Source: Puniceicoccaceae bacterium Marseille-Q1082
GTDB taxonomy: Bacteria; Verrucomicrobiota; Verrucomicrobiia; Opitutales; Intestinicryptomonadaceae
Length of the DNA: 64,000 nucleotides
Direction of reading: 5' to 3'
NCBI GenBank assembly: GCA_904424815.1
Contig: CAJGBI010000002.1
Location: 62,001-126,000, forward strand
Part shown: piece by piece, positions 18,686-28,201 of the stretch
How positions within the stretch are numbered: the stretch's first letter is position 1
How the letters are laid out: each line of letters begins with the position of its first letter
The notes under the pieces: generated by a model
What the model was told of the DNA's origin: nothing
The model's database searches: none
What the model saw: only the letters and a program-made list of their open reading frames with translations
Translations under genes and position numbers: made by a program

Positions 18686-19438
18686 ATGTTAGCCCGCCAA
18701 AGACAACGACTGATTCTCAACATGCTCGAGAATTCCCCGAGCCTAAGGACAATCGAACTCGCGAAGTATTTTGAAGTGACGGACGAAACCATACGCCGCG
18801 ACCTCGAAACCCTCGACGCCGAAAACAAGCTCATCCGCACGCACGGCGGGGCGCTCAGAATCGAAAAGCGCTCGTCGGAGCTTCCGCTCCAAAAGCGGCT
18901 CAGCGAAAACCGCGCCGCCAAGCAGGAAATCGCAAAAAAGGCGGTTTCGCTCGTAGGGGAGTCCGACACGATATTTCTCGACGCAAGCTCCACGGTGCTG
19001 ACATTCGCGGAGTCGCTGCCGGACATCGGAATCACGGTGATTACGAACGCGCACGACTGCGTTGTTCCGCTCATGGCAAAAGACAATGTGGACGTCATAA
19101 CGACGGGCGGCAAACTCGACAGGGTAAGCCACAGCTACTGCGGAATATCCGCACTGTCGCTCATGAAGAGATTTTCGATAGACAAGGCGTTTTTCTCGTG
19201 CAACGGGCTAGACCTCGAGCGCGGCGCGAGCGAAGTCGCCGAAATCCACGCCGAGTTCAAAGAAAATTCCCTATCCGTGTGCCGCGAGAAAATCCTGCTC
19301 TGCGACTCCTCAAAACTCGGAGTGCGCAGTTTGAGGTTCTTCTGCGACCTCAATTCTATAGACACTGTGATTACAGATTCCTCCGCCGACCCCGAATTTC
19401 TCGAAAAGCTCCGAGGGGCGGGCGTCAACGTGCTCTGA
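18686..19438 (+). CDS. DeoR/GlpR-family transcriptional repressor
   Basis: A 250-residue regulator. The N-terminal winged helix (about 1-55) has the DeoR signature TIELAKYFEVTDETIRRDL. The C-terminal DeoRC sugar-phosphate sensor (about 75-230) contains IFLDASSTV, VITNAHDCVVPL, ITTGGKLDR and FFSCNGLD. DeoR regulators usually respond to phosphorylated sugars. Neighbouring nagB makes amino-sugar phosphates a plausible but unproven effector. It is divergent from gdhA. Confidence 0.88.
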   Translation: MLARQRQRLILNMLENSPSLRTIELAKYFEVTDETIRRDLETLDAENKLIRTHGGALRIEKRSSELPLQKRLSENRAAKQEIAKKAVSLVGESDTIFLDASSTVLTFAESLPDIGITVITNAHDCVVPLMAKDNVDVITTGGKLDRVSHSYCGISALSLMKRFSIDKAFFSCNGLDLERGASEVAEIHAEFKENSLSVCREKILLCDSSKLGVRSLRFFCDLNSIDTVITDSSADPEFLEKLRGAGVNVL

Positions 19439-19453
19439 CAATCAAGCGGGCGC

Positions 19454-19480
19454 AAAAAAGCGGCGGGGATTCCCGCCGCT
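19454..19480 (-). terminator. Rho-independent terminator (minus strand)
   Basis: Stem AGCGGCGGG/CCCGCCGCT (19459-19467 and 19472-19480), loop GATT. The A6 at 19454-19459 becomes a T tract on the minus strand, so it serves the small membrane protein gene. It also lies just after the regulator stop. Confidence 0.7.
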
Positions 19481-19496
19481 GTCGGTTCCGGAAAAT

Positions 19497-19793
19497 TCAA
19501 AACACGCAAAACGCGCAAAAGGCGGCGTACGCCGCGGCGACTGCCGTGAGCGACGATATTATAAGCGCGTTCCCGAACAGGCGGCGCATGCGCGCGAGCC
19601 TTCTGAATTCCGCCTCGCCAAGCTTGCCCGCTCCGGTTGCCGTAAATTTGCGCATGTCGTCGGAGCGGTAGTTCAGAACGTAAAAGCGGCGCATTAGAAA
19701 CGCCGCGGACAAAACCAGAATCAGGGGAAGCGCAATCCCGGGAGAAAACAAAATCCGCAGGAAATCGAAATCTTCAAAAATATTTTCGGACAC
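19497..19793 (-). CDS. Small two-helix membrane protein of unknown function
   Basis: A 98-residue protein I do not recognise. Hydrophobic segments at about 16-36 and 73-97 are separated by a basic, Arg-rich loop (MRRFYVLNYRSDDMRKF and RRLARMRRLF), predicting a hairpin inner-membrane topology with a cytoplasmic loop. It lies between two minus-strand terminators, so it is probably a separate unit from the large upstream gene. The codon choice looks native. Confidence 0.6.
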   Translation of the reverse strand: MSENIFEDFDFLRILFSPGIALPLILVLSAAFLMRRFYVLNYRSDDMRKFTATGAGKLGEAEFRRLARMRRLFGNALIISSLTAVAAAYAAFCAFCVF

Positions 19794-19816
19794 CGCTCGC
19801 CCCGTTTCGAGAGAAA

Positions 19817-19843
19817 GGGCGGCGGGAGTTGCGCCCGCCGCCC
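19817..19843 (-). terminator. Terminator after the giant beta-helix gene (minus strand)
   Basis: Stem GGGCGGCGGG/CCCGCCGCCC with a 7-nt loop. On the minus strand it is followed by TTTCTCTC. It sits 8 bp past the stop codon. Confidence 0.65.
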
Positions 19844-19850
19844 CGGGCTG

Positions 19851-22800
19851 TCATCTATGAAAATTTCCGCGCCTGCGCGCAGCCGCGAAAGCGAGCGAAA
19901 GGGCCCCGAGAACAGCCGCGTAGACGGAGGGTTCGGGAATCTGCCCGCCGATGCTGACGAGGCTCGCCGCGTCGTCGTACGCGGCAAGCCACTCGCGCCC
20001 TGCCTCGTCGAACACCGTAAATAGCGCCCCGTCTTCGAGCGCGCTGACCACCACGGACTCGTCGGTGAAGATATCGGACATGTCGAACTCGAAACTGTCG
20101 CCCTGAGAGAATGTTTCGTTGCCGAAAGCTATGGAAAGTTCCCCGAAAACCGTGCCGTCCACGAGGTACACGGTCGAAGACGAATCCACCGAGAGCGTTT
20201 CGACATCGAAAGAGTTGGCGAAGAACACGGAGCTGCCGCCGGAAATCTCCACCGCGTCCGCGCCGGAGATGCTGCCCATGAACACCCCGCTGTACGCCGC
20301 GCCGTCCGCGCCGAACGCCACCCTGCTCTGCCCGTCGACGGACGCGCCGCCCGCGCCGCCGCCGTACACCGTGCCCGCAAAGCTCGATGAGCCCGAGAAC
20401 ACAACTTCCGCGTCGCCGCCGACCACGGAGCCCGCCCCGTAGCCGCCCGCATAAATGTCGCCGGATATGCTGCCTCCGGAAACCGACAATCTTACATTGC
20501 CCACGGTTCCCGAAGCTCCGTCTTCGGCGTATATGCCGCCGTAGACGTCGCCCGCAACTTCGGCGTTTGAGAGCGTCACCGACACGTCCGAAACTTTGGA
20601 GTCCGCGGAAAATCCCACGGAGGAGTCCGCGTAGGCGTAGCCGCCCGCGTATATCGAGCCCGTAGAGCTTCCGGTGACGGAGATTTTTATCGAATTGCCT
20701 GCGGCCGAAACGCTGGCGCCCTGCTTGTACGCCTCGCCGTTGTAGAGGTATGCGCCGTAAATGTCGCCGACCGACGAGTTCTCAACTAAAACCGTAGCGT
20801 TGCCGTACGAGATGCCCGACGCCCCGCCGGAGTTGCCCTGCACTCCGCCCGCAGCCACGATGGAAGTTGCGGAGGAGCCGCGCACGACGGTGTTGATGTC
20901 GCCGTTGACGCGCGCGTTGCCGTAATTGTATCCGCCGGCGTATATCGCCTTTACGGAGGCGCCGTTTTCCACGGTCACGTTGATGTCTCCGTTCACGACG
21001 GCCTCGCCGCCCGTCGAAAATATGGTGGTTATTTTATTTTCGACGGACGCATTGGCGCCCGAAACATTGAGATTGATACCGCCCGTTTCCACTCTCGCCG
21101 AATCCGCAACGTCCACGACGTGCACGGCCTCGGAATAGGGCTCGAGAGTATCGGGAACCTGCGCCGTAATTTTGGAGGATATGCCGACGTCGACGCTGCC
21201 GATTTTAAGCGAGCTCCCCTCTCCGGAGGCGGAGGCTATGCGGAGCCGGTCGCGGGCGGAGGATATGTCGACGTCGAGCGCGTCTATCGAGAGCGACGCC
21301 CCGTTTTCGACCGAGACCCTCTCGGAGCCGAGCGTGTTGTTGACGGACATTGAGCCGCCGGTTACGGAGAGCGACCCCCTGTAATCCGCCATCGAAGAAT
21401 TGACTACAAGCCCGCCGGCGCCGTTTTTGACTATGCGCTGCTTTTCGTCGAAGCTCGCGATGGAGTCGAGCGACTTGTCGGATTTGTCCATGCCGGCGTC
21501 GCCTATCGTCACCGTCGCGCCGTCGTTTGCGGTAAACGTCACCGACGACGGATTGGAGGCGGAGCCGATATACATAAAACCTCCGGACGCCGCCGTGTTG
21601 CCTGAGTGCAAAACGTCTTTGTTGGCGACTATTTCGAGGGAGGCGTTGTCCCTTATGTAGACCGCGCCGCCCTGATTTGCCGCGCTGTTGCCGGAAAATT
21701 CGACGTCCGCCATAACCGCCGAGGACTCGAGGGAATTGTCGTCCTTCGAGTGGTGGTATATCGCTACCGCCCCGCCGGAATCCGCAGAGTTGCCCTTGAA
21801 TTTCGAGTCTTTCACCGAGAGGGTTGAACCCGTCTTGACGTTGCGGGTCACGGCTATCGCCCCGCCCTTGCCCTTGACGACGGAATTTCCCTCGAACGCG
21901 GCGCCGTCGATGTCAACTTCCGAATCCGCCACGAGCATCACGCCGCCCTCTACTTCGGAATTGGGAGACTGATCGCCCGTCTTGAAATAATTGCCCGATG
22001 CGGAGAAATTCTTGAAAGACGCGGAAGACTCGTAGACCTTCACCGCCCCGCCCTGCATTGTGCCGCTGTCGATGACAACCTTGTTGTCCGATACGTCGAG
22101 GTTTTCAAAAACCCTCTCGGCGTCCCTTCCCTGGGCGAGGAAGAGAAGCCCGCCCTGTATGTATCCGCCCTGCGCGACGGAGTTGCCGGAAATTTCCCCG
22201 CTTTTTACATGCAGATTCGAGTTGCCGATTTGGAAGAAGCGCGCTGAAGAATTGTTGCCGACGACATTGAAGCTGTCTATTGCGACGCTTCCGGTTCCGC
22301 CCCACGCGACGCCGGACGCCCTCTCCTGTCCCTCCCAGCGGAATTCGCCTATGTTTATCGAGGACGACCCGTTGGCGTTCACGGTTTCGCCGACAAACTT
22401 ATCGACGTTGACAACCGCCGAATTGCTCGCGGAAAGCGATTTTGAGCCGAGCGTATTGTTTATGTTCAGCGTCCCGCCCGATGCGGAAACCGCCGAACCC
22501 GCCATATATTCCATCGAGGAATTTACGGTTAGGACGCCGTCGCCGGACTTGGAGAAGGAGCCGTTTCCGCCGCTTGCGATAGAGTCGCTTCCGGCGGTTC
22601 CGTCGCCGATTGTGACGGCGGCGCCGCCTTTGACATTGACGGACACGCCGCCCTTGTCGCCGATGTAGGCAAAGCCTCCGCCCGCGTCGGACGCCTCCGA
22701 TCCTACCAGAACCCGGTTGCCGGACATAACCGCGTCTTTATTGTAAGTAAGGCTCACGGATTTGCCCTCCGCGTAAATCGCGCCGCCCTTGCCGTCTTCC

Positions 22801-24200
22801 GAGGCGACAACCCTGTTGCCGGTGAAAACCGCGTCCACAAACTGCATGGAGGCGTTTTCGGAGTAGACCGCACCTCCCTTGCCGACCGCGGCCGTCACGG
22901 AATTGCCCGAGAACACCGCTGAAGTCGAGCCGGAGCCGTCCTTGTTGATTACGGTCTCGCCCCCGTTGTCGTTTCTAACGGAGAGCGCGCCGCCCCTGCC
23001 TTCGCCCGAGGCGGCTACACTGTTGTTTTCAAATGACGTATCGCCCCTGAACCACATGTGGCCGCTGTTGTTTATATATGCGGCGCCTCCCTCGGCGGAC
23101 GCGCCCTCCGCCGAATTGCCCCTGAAAGTCTGGGCGTTTATGTTCGTTGAATAGGCGTTGTCGGCGTACATCGCGCCGCCTTGCGCGCTTCCTTCGGAGG
23201 ATACGGCTCTGTTGCCCTCAAAGAGCGAAGTCCCGTTGGCGCCGTAATTGGAGCCGACCAGATAGAGCGCGCCTCCGCGGGCGTATTCGCTCCCGACCGC
23301 CGAATTGTCCGTGAAAGTCACGTTTTTGAGCGAAAGGCTGTTGGCGTTGCGCGCGATTCCCGCGCCTTCGTCAATCACGCCCACGAATGCGACGCCCCCG
23401 CCGAACGCTCCGGATCCTTCTGCCGAATTGCCCGAAAAAGCGGAATCGCTCACGGAAAGTTTCGCGGCGGCTTTGTCGGCCGCCCACTTTTCGCCAGAAG
23501 CGTAGATCGCGCCGCCGCCGGAGCTTGACTCGTTTTTGCTGACCGCCCTGTTGCCCTCAAATGAGGAGCCGGAAATAACATTCTGCGTCGAAGTCGCGCC
23601 GTTGAAGAGCACGACCGCTCCGCCCTGGGCGCCGTTGCCCTCGGCGACATTGCCGGAAAATTCGGAGCTTGAAACCGAGAGCTTCTGCCCCGCGCCGGCG
23701 GAGTATATCGCGCCGCCCTGCGAGTTTGCCCCCTTGCCGCTGTCGGTAGCCTCCCCGACAGTTTCCGCCCTGTTTCCGGAAAACGTCGAATCCGCAACCG
23801 TCAGCTCGGAGTTTCTGGCAGTCACGGCGGCGCCGGCGGCACCCGTTCCGGACGCGGGCGCGTTCGTTCCGGACGACGTGTTGGATTCAAACGCGGTTCC
23901 GCTCACTGCCAGCTTGGAGCCTCCCTCCGCGTAGAGGACGCCGCCGGGCCCCCATTCTCCGACGGTGGAATTGCCTTTGAAATTGCTGTCGGCAACCGCC
24001 AAGTCCGCGCCCGAAGCCGAAACCAAACCGCCTTGCACGCTCGCATACGGGCGTTCGAGGGCGTTTTCCTGAAATTTGCCGTTTGTTATGCCTACCTTGC
24101 CGTTGGAGGTTCCCGCGGAATTCGTCACTTCGAACTGCGCGCGGGGCGTAAAAAAGGCTAACTGCCTGGAAAATAAACAAATAATACAACTATCTTGCAA
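19851..24200 (-). CDS. Giant Pmp-like beta-helix surface protein with PEP-CTERM tail
   Basis: A 1449-residue Ser/Gly/Asn-rich protein. Residues of about 30-900 hold many units combining FxxN (FSGN, FEGN, FTDN) with GGAI/GGAL/GGAV, the pair that defines chlamydial polymorphic membrane protein repeats and a parallel beta-helix. The C-terminus is a PEP-CTERM signal: IPEPS, a hydrophobic helix AAVLGALSLAFAAA and RRRG. It lacks the autotransporter barrel of chlamydial Pmps, so anchoring or processing should follow the exosortase route. Odd 5' end: the only start in frame is a TTG (24200) and no ATG-initiated signal peptide is present. The bases upstream encode a hydrophobic stretch (FFAVFVCL) open to a stop at 24252. 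The true N-terminus may therefore be frameshifted or non-canonical. Function is probably adhesion or a surface layer, by inference. Confidence 0.75.
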   Translation of the reverse strand: MQDSCIICLFSRQLAFFTPRAQFEVTNSAGTSNGKVGITNGKFQENALERPYASVQGGLVSASGADLAVADSNFKGNSTVGEWGPGGVLYAEGGSKLAVSGTAFESNTSSGTNAPASGTGAAGAAVTARNSELTVADSTFSGNRAETVGEATDSGKGANSQGGAIYSAGAGQKLSVSSSEFSGNVAEGNGAQGGAVVLFNGATSTQNVISGSSFEGNRAVSKNESSSGGGAIYASGEKWAADKAAAKLSVSDSAFSGNSAEGSGAFGGGVAFVGVIDEGAGIARNANSLSLKNVTFTDNSAVGSEYARGGALYLVGSNYGANGTSLFEGNRAVSSEGSAQGGAMYADNAYSTNINAQTFRGNSAEGASAEGGAAYINNSGHMWFRGDTSFENNSVAASGEGRGGALSVRNDNGGETVINKDGSGSTSAVFSGNSVTAAVGKGGAVYSENASMQFVDAVFTGNRVVASEDGKGGAIYAEGKSVSLTYNKDAVMSGNRVLVGSEASDAGGGFAYIGDKGGVSVNVKGGAAVTIGDGTAGSDSIASGGNGSFSKSGDGVLTVNSSMEYMAGSAVSASGGTLNINNTLGSKSLSASNSAVVNVDKFVGETVNANGSSSINIGEFRWEGQERASGVAWGGTGSVAIDSFNVVGNNSSARFFQIGNSNLHVKSGEISGNSVAQGGYIQGGLLFLAQGRDAERVFENLDVSDNKVVIDSGTMQGGAVKVYESSASFKNFSASGNYFKTGDQSPNSEVEGGVMLVADSEVDIDGAAFEGNSVVKGKGGAIAVTRNVKTGSTLSVKDSKFKGNSADSGGAVAIYHHSKDDNSLESSAVMADVEFSGNSAANQGGAVYIRDNASLEIVANKDVLHSGNTAASGGFMYIGSASNPSSVTFTANDGATVTIGDAGMDKSDKSLDSIASFDEKQRIVKNGAGGLVVNSSMADYRGSLSVTGGSMSVNNTLGSERVSVENGASLSIDALDVDISSARDRLRIASASGEGSSLKIGSVDVGISSKITAQVPDTLEPYSEAVHVVDVADSARVETGGINLNVSGANASVENKITTIFSTGGEAVVNGDINVTVENGASVKAIYAGGYNYGNARVNGDINTVVRGSSATSIVAAGGVQGNSGGASGISYGNATVLVENSSVGDIYGAYLYNGEAYKQGASVSAAGNSIKISVTGSSTGSIYAGGYAYADSSVGFSADSKVSDVSVTLSNAEVAGDVYGGIYAEDGASGTVGNVRLSVSGGSISGDIYAGGYGAGSVVGGDAEVVFSGSSSFAGTVYGGGAGGASVDGQSRVAFGADGAAYSGVFMGSISGADAVEISGGSSVFFANSFDVETLSVDSSSTVYLVDGTVFGELSIAFGNETFSQGDSFEFDMSDIFTDESVVVSALEDGALFTVFDEAGREWLAAYDDAASLVSIGGQIPEPSVYAAVLGALSLAFAAARRRGNFHR

Positions 24201-24252
24201 ACAGACAAAAACCGCAAAAAATAGAAAACAATATAAAAAATAAACGGACGTT

Positions 24253-24281
24253 TAAATGTACAATGCAAATAAATTTGTCAA
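24253..24281 (-). promoter_or_regulatory. Possible promoter for the giant beta-helix gene
   Basis: On the minus strand TTGACA (24281-24276) is a perfect -35 box. A poor -10 (CATTTA) lies 17 nt downstream in a very AT-rich stretch. The transcript would start just upstream of the hydrophobic coding stretch. Confidence 0.3.
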
Positions 24282-24724
24282 GTACTTTTAATGGTTTTCT
24301 TTGTATTTTTGATTGACTATTGATTTAAGGCTCCTACAAAATAATATCGGAATTTACCGCAATGCTCCCCCGGACACGCGCAAGACCAAATTCAGGCGTT
24401 TCAAAACTTCTCCAATCGGCTGCCCGTAAAAATCGCCATTTTTTCCGCCGGCCGCATGACGCAAAATTCCAACTCCCGCGGCAAAAACCCGTTTTCACCC
24501 CAAAATCTGCGTACGCCCGCGCCGCGCCGAACGCTTCTCAGTAAAGCGTCACACCGCAAGCGACGCCCGCCGTTAACGCCTCGCAGTCCGGCGGGACGGC
24601 TGCGGATTCCGCCGCCGATTTTTACGGCAGGCGGGGGGAAAGAAAAAACGCTCAATCGCAAGAGCCTGCGGGCTTTTTGGGCTTCGGCGCGCGCGGCGCA
24701 ACCATAGCCGGGCTTGAACCGCCG
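24282..24724. other. Intergenic region, no gene seen
   Basis: About 440 bp between the two beta-helix genes, AT-rich near the giant gene and GC-rich near 24500-24720. Only shadow reading frames without signals are present. Confidence 0.5.
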
Positions 24725-26155
24725 CTACCAGAAGCGCAGGCTTTCGAGGAGGGATTTTTCGGGAATCTTGCAAATCCTCCTTATGTCCGCCTCCGAACCT
24801 TTGAAATGCTCGGAAATTATCCTGTCGCGCAGGGAGAAGTCTCCCCTATCCGCTATGAAAATTTTGTCCGTATCGTTGCCGAGAAACGCGCGCATTTTTT
24901 CCACGGCGTTTTCGGAATCCGCGAATATCGCCGCCTCCGGCTTGTTGCGGTTGAAGACCAAATACTGGTCTCTGAATACGTAAAACGTATTGGACTCCAT
25001 TTTCGCCGTGTGCGTCTGGTTGCTGTACACGCTCGAGCCCCAGAAGAAATTGTCCTTTATCAGAAGCCCAGACACCGGCTTCCCCTCGTAGGAGAGAAGC
25101 GCCGCGTCCCTGGCTTCGGGCGTGGAAAATTCGTTTTCGCCCGCCTCAAAGCTCCTGTTTGAGGAAAATTCGCAGTCCGAATACCTGGCGGTTCCCTTGC
25201 GGGAGCGCACAAAGTGCTCGAAAGCCTGGCGGCACCTGATGAAGGTATTGCCGACAAACTTCACGTTTTCTATCAGCATGTCGCCATTGCCTATGCCCTG
25301 TATGGTCGCCCCGCAATCGTACGTGCGCGAAACCGTGCAGCCCTCGACAAGGTTGTTTGAGCACGGCCTCTTGTCCGAAACCCAGAACTCGAAGCCGTTT
25401 CCGAGCCTCACCCAGTGCGGATAGCCGAGCTGCACCGAACCTCCAATGAGGTCCACGTCCATGTTCCTGAACTTGCAGCCCCACGCGCGGGCGACGCCGT
25501 GGATGCCGAAGCCCTTTACGGCGACGGAGTCGACCTCGCAGTTTTCGAGGTTTGAGATCCCCACGCCGCTCGTCGAAAACGCAATCTTCGCGCCGCCGGA
25601 CGACGGATTTTCCTTGGAGCGGAAATAGAGGTAGCGGAAGTTTTCCGATTTTTCCTGGACATTAACCCTGTTAACTTCGCCCGACACCCAGAAGTCGCCG
25701 TAGGCGTTGAGCGCGTTGTATCTCCTCACGAGGTGCCCGTAAACCTTGTCTTTCGCCATGTCGTAGACCGCGCCGATATTGTTGCGCTTGCCCTCTGCGA
25801 AATACCCCTCGAAATTTTCGGGCTTTGTGAGGTCTATGCGCCAAACGTCGTTTGCGAGCCTCTCCCACGCCGCGGGATTTTTTACGATTTTAAGACCGCT
25901 TATGACGGGCTTTGCGCCCTCGCCGTAGGCTCCGATTTTGCAGTTTTTGAATCCGGAAATCGCTCCGTAAAACACGTCGCCGCGCTTCAAAAAAATCTCG
26001 GCGTTTTCCGACGGGGCGGCGGCTATCGTCTTAAACGGCGCGGCCTCCGAGCCGTCGTTGGAATCGCTTCCCCCCGAAGACGACACATAGTACGGTTTTC
26101 CGAAAGCGCACGCGCACGCGGCGAGCGCAATAATATGCAGTAGCGCAAATTTCAT
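24725..26155 (-). CDS. Secreted right-handed parallel beta-helix protein
   Basis: 476 residues. ATG 26155 is chosen because AGGAGG lies 8 nt upstream and a signal peptide follows (MKFALLHIIALAACACAFG). A start 43 codons further upstream lacks both. The mature protein begins YYVSSSGGSDSNDGSEAAPF, the usual N-cap of pectate-lyase-like beta-helices in which a Thr/Ile-rich first coil follows. Later coils are rich in Asn and Cys (NNLVEGCTVSRTYDCG, ENVKFVGNTFIRC). Such folds are polysaccharide lyases, hydrolases or binding proteins. No catalytic site can be assigned with confidence. Confidence 0.75.
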   Translation of the reverse strand: MKFALLHIIALAACACAFGKPYYVSSSGGSDSNDGSEAAPFKTIAAAPSENAEIFLKRGDVFYGAISGFKNCKIGAYGEGAKPVISGLKIVKNPAAWERLANDVWRIDLTKPENFEGYFAEGKRNNIGAVYDMAKDKVYGHLVRRYNALNAYGDFWVSGEVNRVNVQEKSENFRYLYFRSKENPSSGGAKIAFSTSGVGISNLENCEVDSVAVKGFGIHGVARAWGCKFRNMDVDLIGGSVQLGYPHWVRLGNGFEFWVSDKRPCSNNLVEGCTVSRTYDCGATIQGIGNGDMLIENVKFVGNTFIRCRQAFEHFVRSRKGTARYSDCEFSSNRSFEAGENEFSTPEARDAALLSYEGKPVSGLLIKDNFFWGSSVYSNQTHTAKMESNTFYVFRDQYLVFNRNKPEAAIFADSENAVEKMRAFLGNDTDKIFIADRGDFSLRDRIISEHFKGSEADIRRICKIPEKSLLESLRFW

Positions 26156-26657
26156 AAAATTTCCTCCTGGATTTTCTCGGGGCGCGCCCGAATTGTCCGG
26201 AAGATAATAGCAAAACCGCGCCGCCGCGCAAAGGATAAAAATCGGAAATATTAAAAAACATTCGCACGCTGCGCCGCGCAGCACACCACGCGGCGCCGAA
26301 ACCGCAGATTTGCGACTTTGTTTTCCCCGCTTCGCGCCGATGCGCGAAAACAGCCCCCCCTACTCCCCGAACGCGCCGCGAAAACCCGCGTTAAAAAAAC
26401 AGCTTCCCGCGCAGCGCGGCAAAAATTTCAGCGCGAATTGCGTTCACTCCCAAAGCGCAGGCAAAACGGCGCCGGACTTTCCCCGCCCTCTTCGGGGAAA
26501 ACAAGCTTTCGCGCGCGCCGGCCCTAACTTTCCACGATGGCGGAAATCCGCGGCGGCAATATCGAATTCCGCAATTTTTTTAATAAAAAATGTTGACTGG
26601 CGACAAGTTAGTGCGTTAACTGTTTAAACCATTTTACAACCCGCGTATTTTAAAATT
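26156..26657. other. Intergenic region between divergent genes
   Basis: Holds the promoters of the beta-helix gene and the isomerase-like gene. TTGACT (26593-26598) with TTAACT 17 bp later is a weak plus-strand promoter candidate, 37 bp before the isomerase start. Nothing else is recognised. Confidence 0.4.
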
Positions 26658-28181
26658 ATGAAAAGAATAATCCTTACGATATGCGCGTTCGCCCTGTGCG
26701 GCTGGGCGTTCGCCGCCCCGCAAAATTCGGTCGAAAGGCGCAAGCCGCTCACCGCGAAAGTCGGCATCGTCGGCGTGGGCCTCGACACCTACTGGAAACA
26801 GTTCGACGGCCTGCGCGACGTCATGCTCAAAAAGCTCGATACGTTCGAGGCGAAAGTCAAGGCAAACGGAGTTGAAACCGTCTCGTTCGGGCTGGTGGAC
26901 AACGCCGAAAGCGCGCGCAAGGCGCTCGACGAAATGAAGCGCGCAAACCTCGACCTGCTCTTTGTCGACATGGTGACCTACGCCACTTCCGCGACTTTTG
27001 CGGCAGTCGCGCGCGAAATGAGCGTGCCGATAGTGCTCGTCGCCCTCCAGCCGGAGAGCGCGATGCCATACGAAAGAGCGACGACTTTCATACAGCTCTG
27101 CAACGACGACCTCTGCGCGGTTCCGGAATTTGCGGACGTGGCGATCCGCATGGGCAACCCAGTGGACGACATTATAATCGGAATGCGGCAGGGCGACAAG
27201 CTCGCGGACGCGGAAATCGCCAAATGGTGCTCCGTCGCAAAAGTCCTGCACGACCTGCGCAACGCGCGGATAGGGCTGATGGGGCATGTGCTGGAGGCGA
27301 TGTACGACATGCACACCGACCCAACCGCCGTCGCCGCCGCTTTCGGCTGCCACGTCGCCCTCTGCGAGCCCGACGAAATTCTCAAACACTATCTGGAAGA
27401 CGACAAGGAGGCGGTTGAAGCAATGAAGAAGCGGATTCTCTCATTCTTCGACACGCCCGATCCGGTTTCGGATCCGGTAACACAAAAGCTCACCGACAGG
27501 GATCTCGACGTGGCGGCGAGGGCGGCGGTTGCGCTCGAAAAATTCGCAGCCGAACGCAAGCTCGACGGGCTGGCGTACTACTACGAAGCCCTGCCAAACT
27601 CCAAAATGCGCGAGCTCGTCACAAACCTCATAGTCGGCAATTCCCTGCTGACGGCCGCCGGCTTCCCCATGTGCGGCGAATTCGACATCAAAAACTGCAT
27701 AGCAATGATGATAATGGACAGGCTCGAAATAGGCGGCAGCTTCGCGGAATTCCACCCGATAGACTTCAACGCCGACACGGTGCTCGTTGGGCACGACGGC
27801 CCGCACCACCTCAACATCGCCGACGGCAAGCCCGTTTTGAGGTCGCTGAAAAAATACCACGGCAAGCCGGGCGCCGGCGCGGGGGTGGAATTCAAGATAA
27901 AAGAGGGGCCGATTACGATTCTTTCGATAGGCGTAAAGGCCGACGGCAAGTTCAAGTTTGTAGTCGCGGAAGGGGAATCCGTGGCGGGCGCCATTCCGCC
28001 TACCGGAAACACGAACACCCACGCGAAATTCAAGCCCGACGTGCGCACCTTCCTCCGCAGCTGGTGCCTTGAAGGACCGACACATCACTTCGCGCTCGGA
28101 GTCGGCCACCATGCGGACGAAATCCAGAAGATCGCCAAAGTTCTCGGCATAGAGTGCGTGAACGTCACGGCGGGCAAGTAA
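26658..28181 (+). CDS. L-arabinose/L-fucose isomerase-family protein with a signal peptide
   Basis: 507 residues. The body resembles AraA/FucI-family sugar isomerases: a Rossmann-like N-domain (KVGIVGVGLDTYWKQFDGL) and probable metal ligands E341 (CGEFD), E364 (FAEFHP), H379 (VGHDGPHH) and H476/H477 (EGPTHH). The spacings are close to E306/E333/H350/H450 of E. coli AraA. VVAEGESV and the C-terminal IEC region also fit. Unusually the protein begins with a Sec-type signal peptide (MKRIILTICAFALCGWAFA, cut near AAPQ), which cytoplasmic isomerases lack. It could be a periplasmic isomerase or a repurposed sugar-binding relative. It is monocistronic with a strong terminator. Confidence 0.78.
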   Translation: MKRIILTICAFALCGWAFAAPQNSVERRKPLTAKVGIVGVGLDTYWKQFDGLRDVMLKKLDTFEAKVKANGVETVSFGLVDNAESARKALDEMKRANLDLLFVDMVTYATSATFAAVAREMSVPIVLVALQPESAMPYERATTFIQLCNDDLCAVPEFADVAIRMGNPVDDIIIGMRQGDKLADAEIAKWCSVAKVLHDLRNARIGLMGHVLEAMYDMHTDPTAVAAAFGCHVALCEPDEILKHYLEDDKEAVEAMKKRILSFFDTPDPVSDPVTQKLTDRDLDVAARAAVALEKFAAERKLDGLAYYYEALPNSKMRELVTNLIVGNSLLTAAGFPMCGEFDIKNCIAMMIMDRLEIGGSFAEFHPIDFNADTVLVGHDGPHHLNIADGKPVLRSLKKYHGKPGAGAGVEFKIKEGPITILSIGVKADGKFKFVVAEGESVAGAIPPTGNTNTHAKFKPDVRTFLRSWCLEGPTHHFALGVGHHADEIQKIAKVLGIECVNVTAGK

Positions 28182-28201
28182 ACAAACCGCCATGGCAAAA
28201 G

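Noticed and set aside
19198-19671. 157-codon plus-strand frame overlapping the DeoR gene end
   Set aside because: Arg-rich shadow in another frame.
26156-26284. 43-residue extension of the beta-helix protein
   Set aside because: The internal ATG has an AGGAGG site and a proper signal peptide; the extension has neither.
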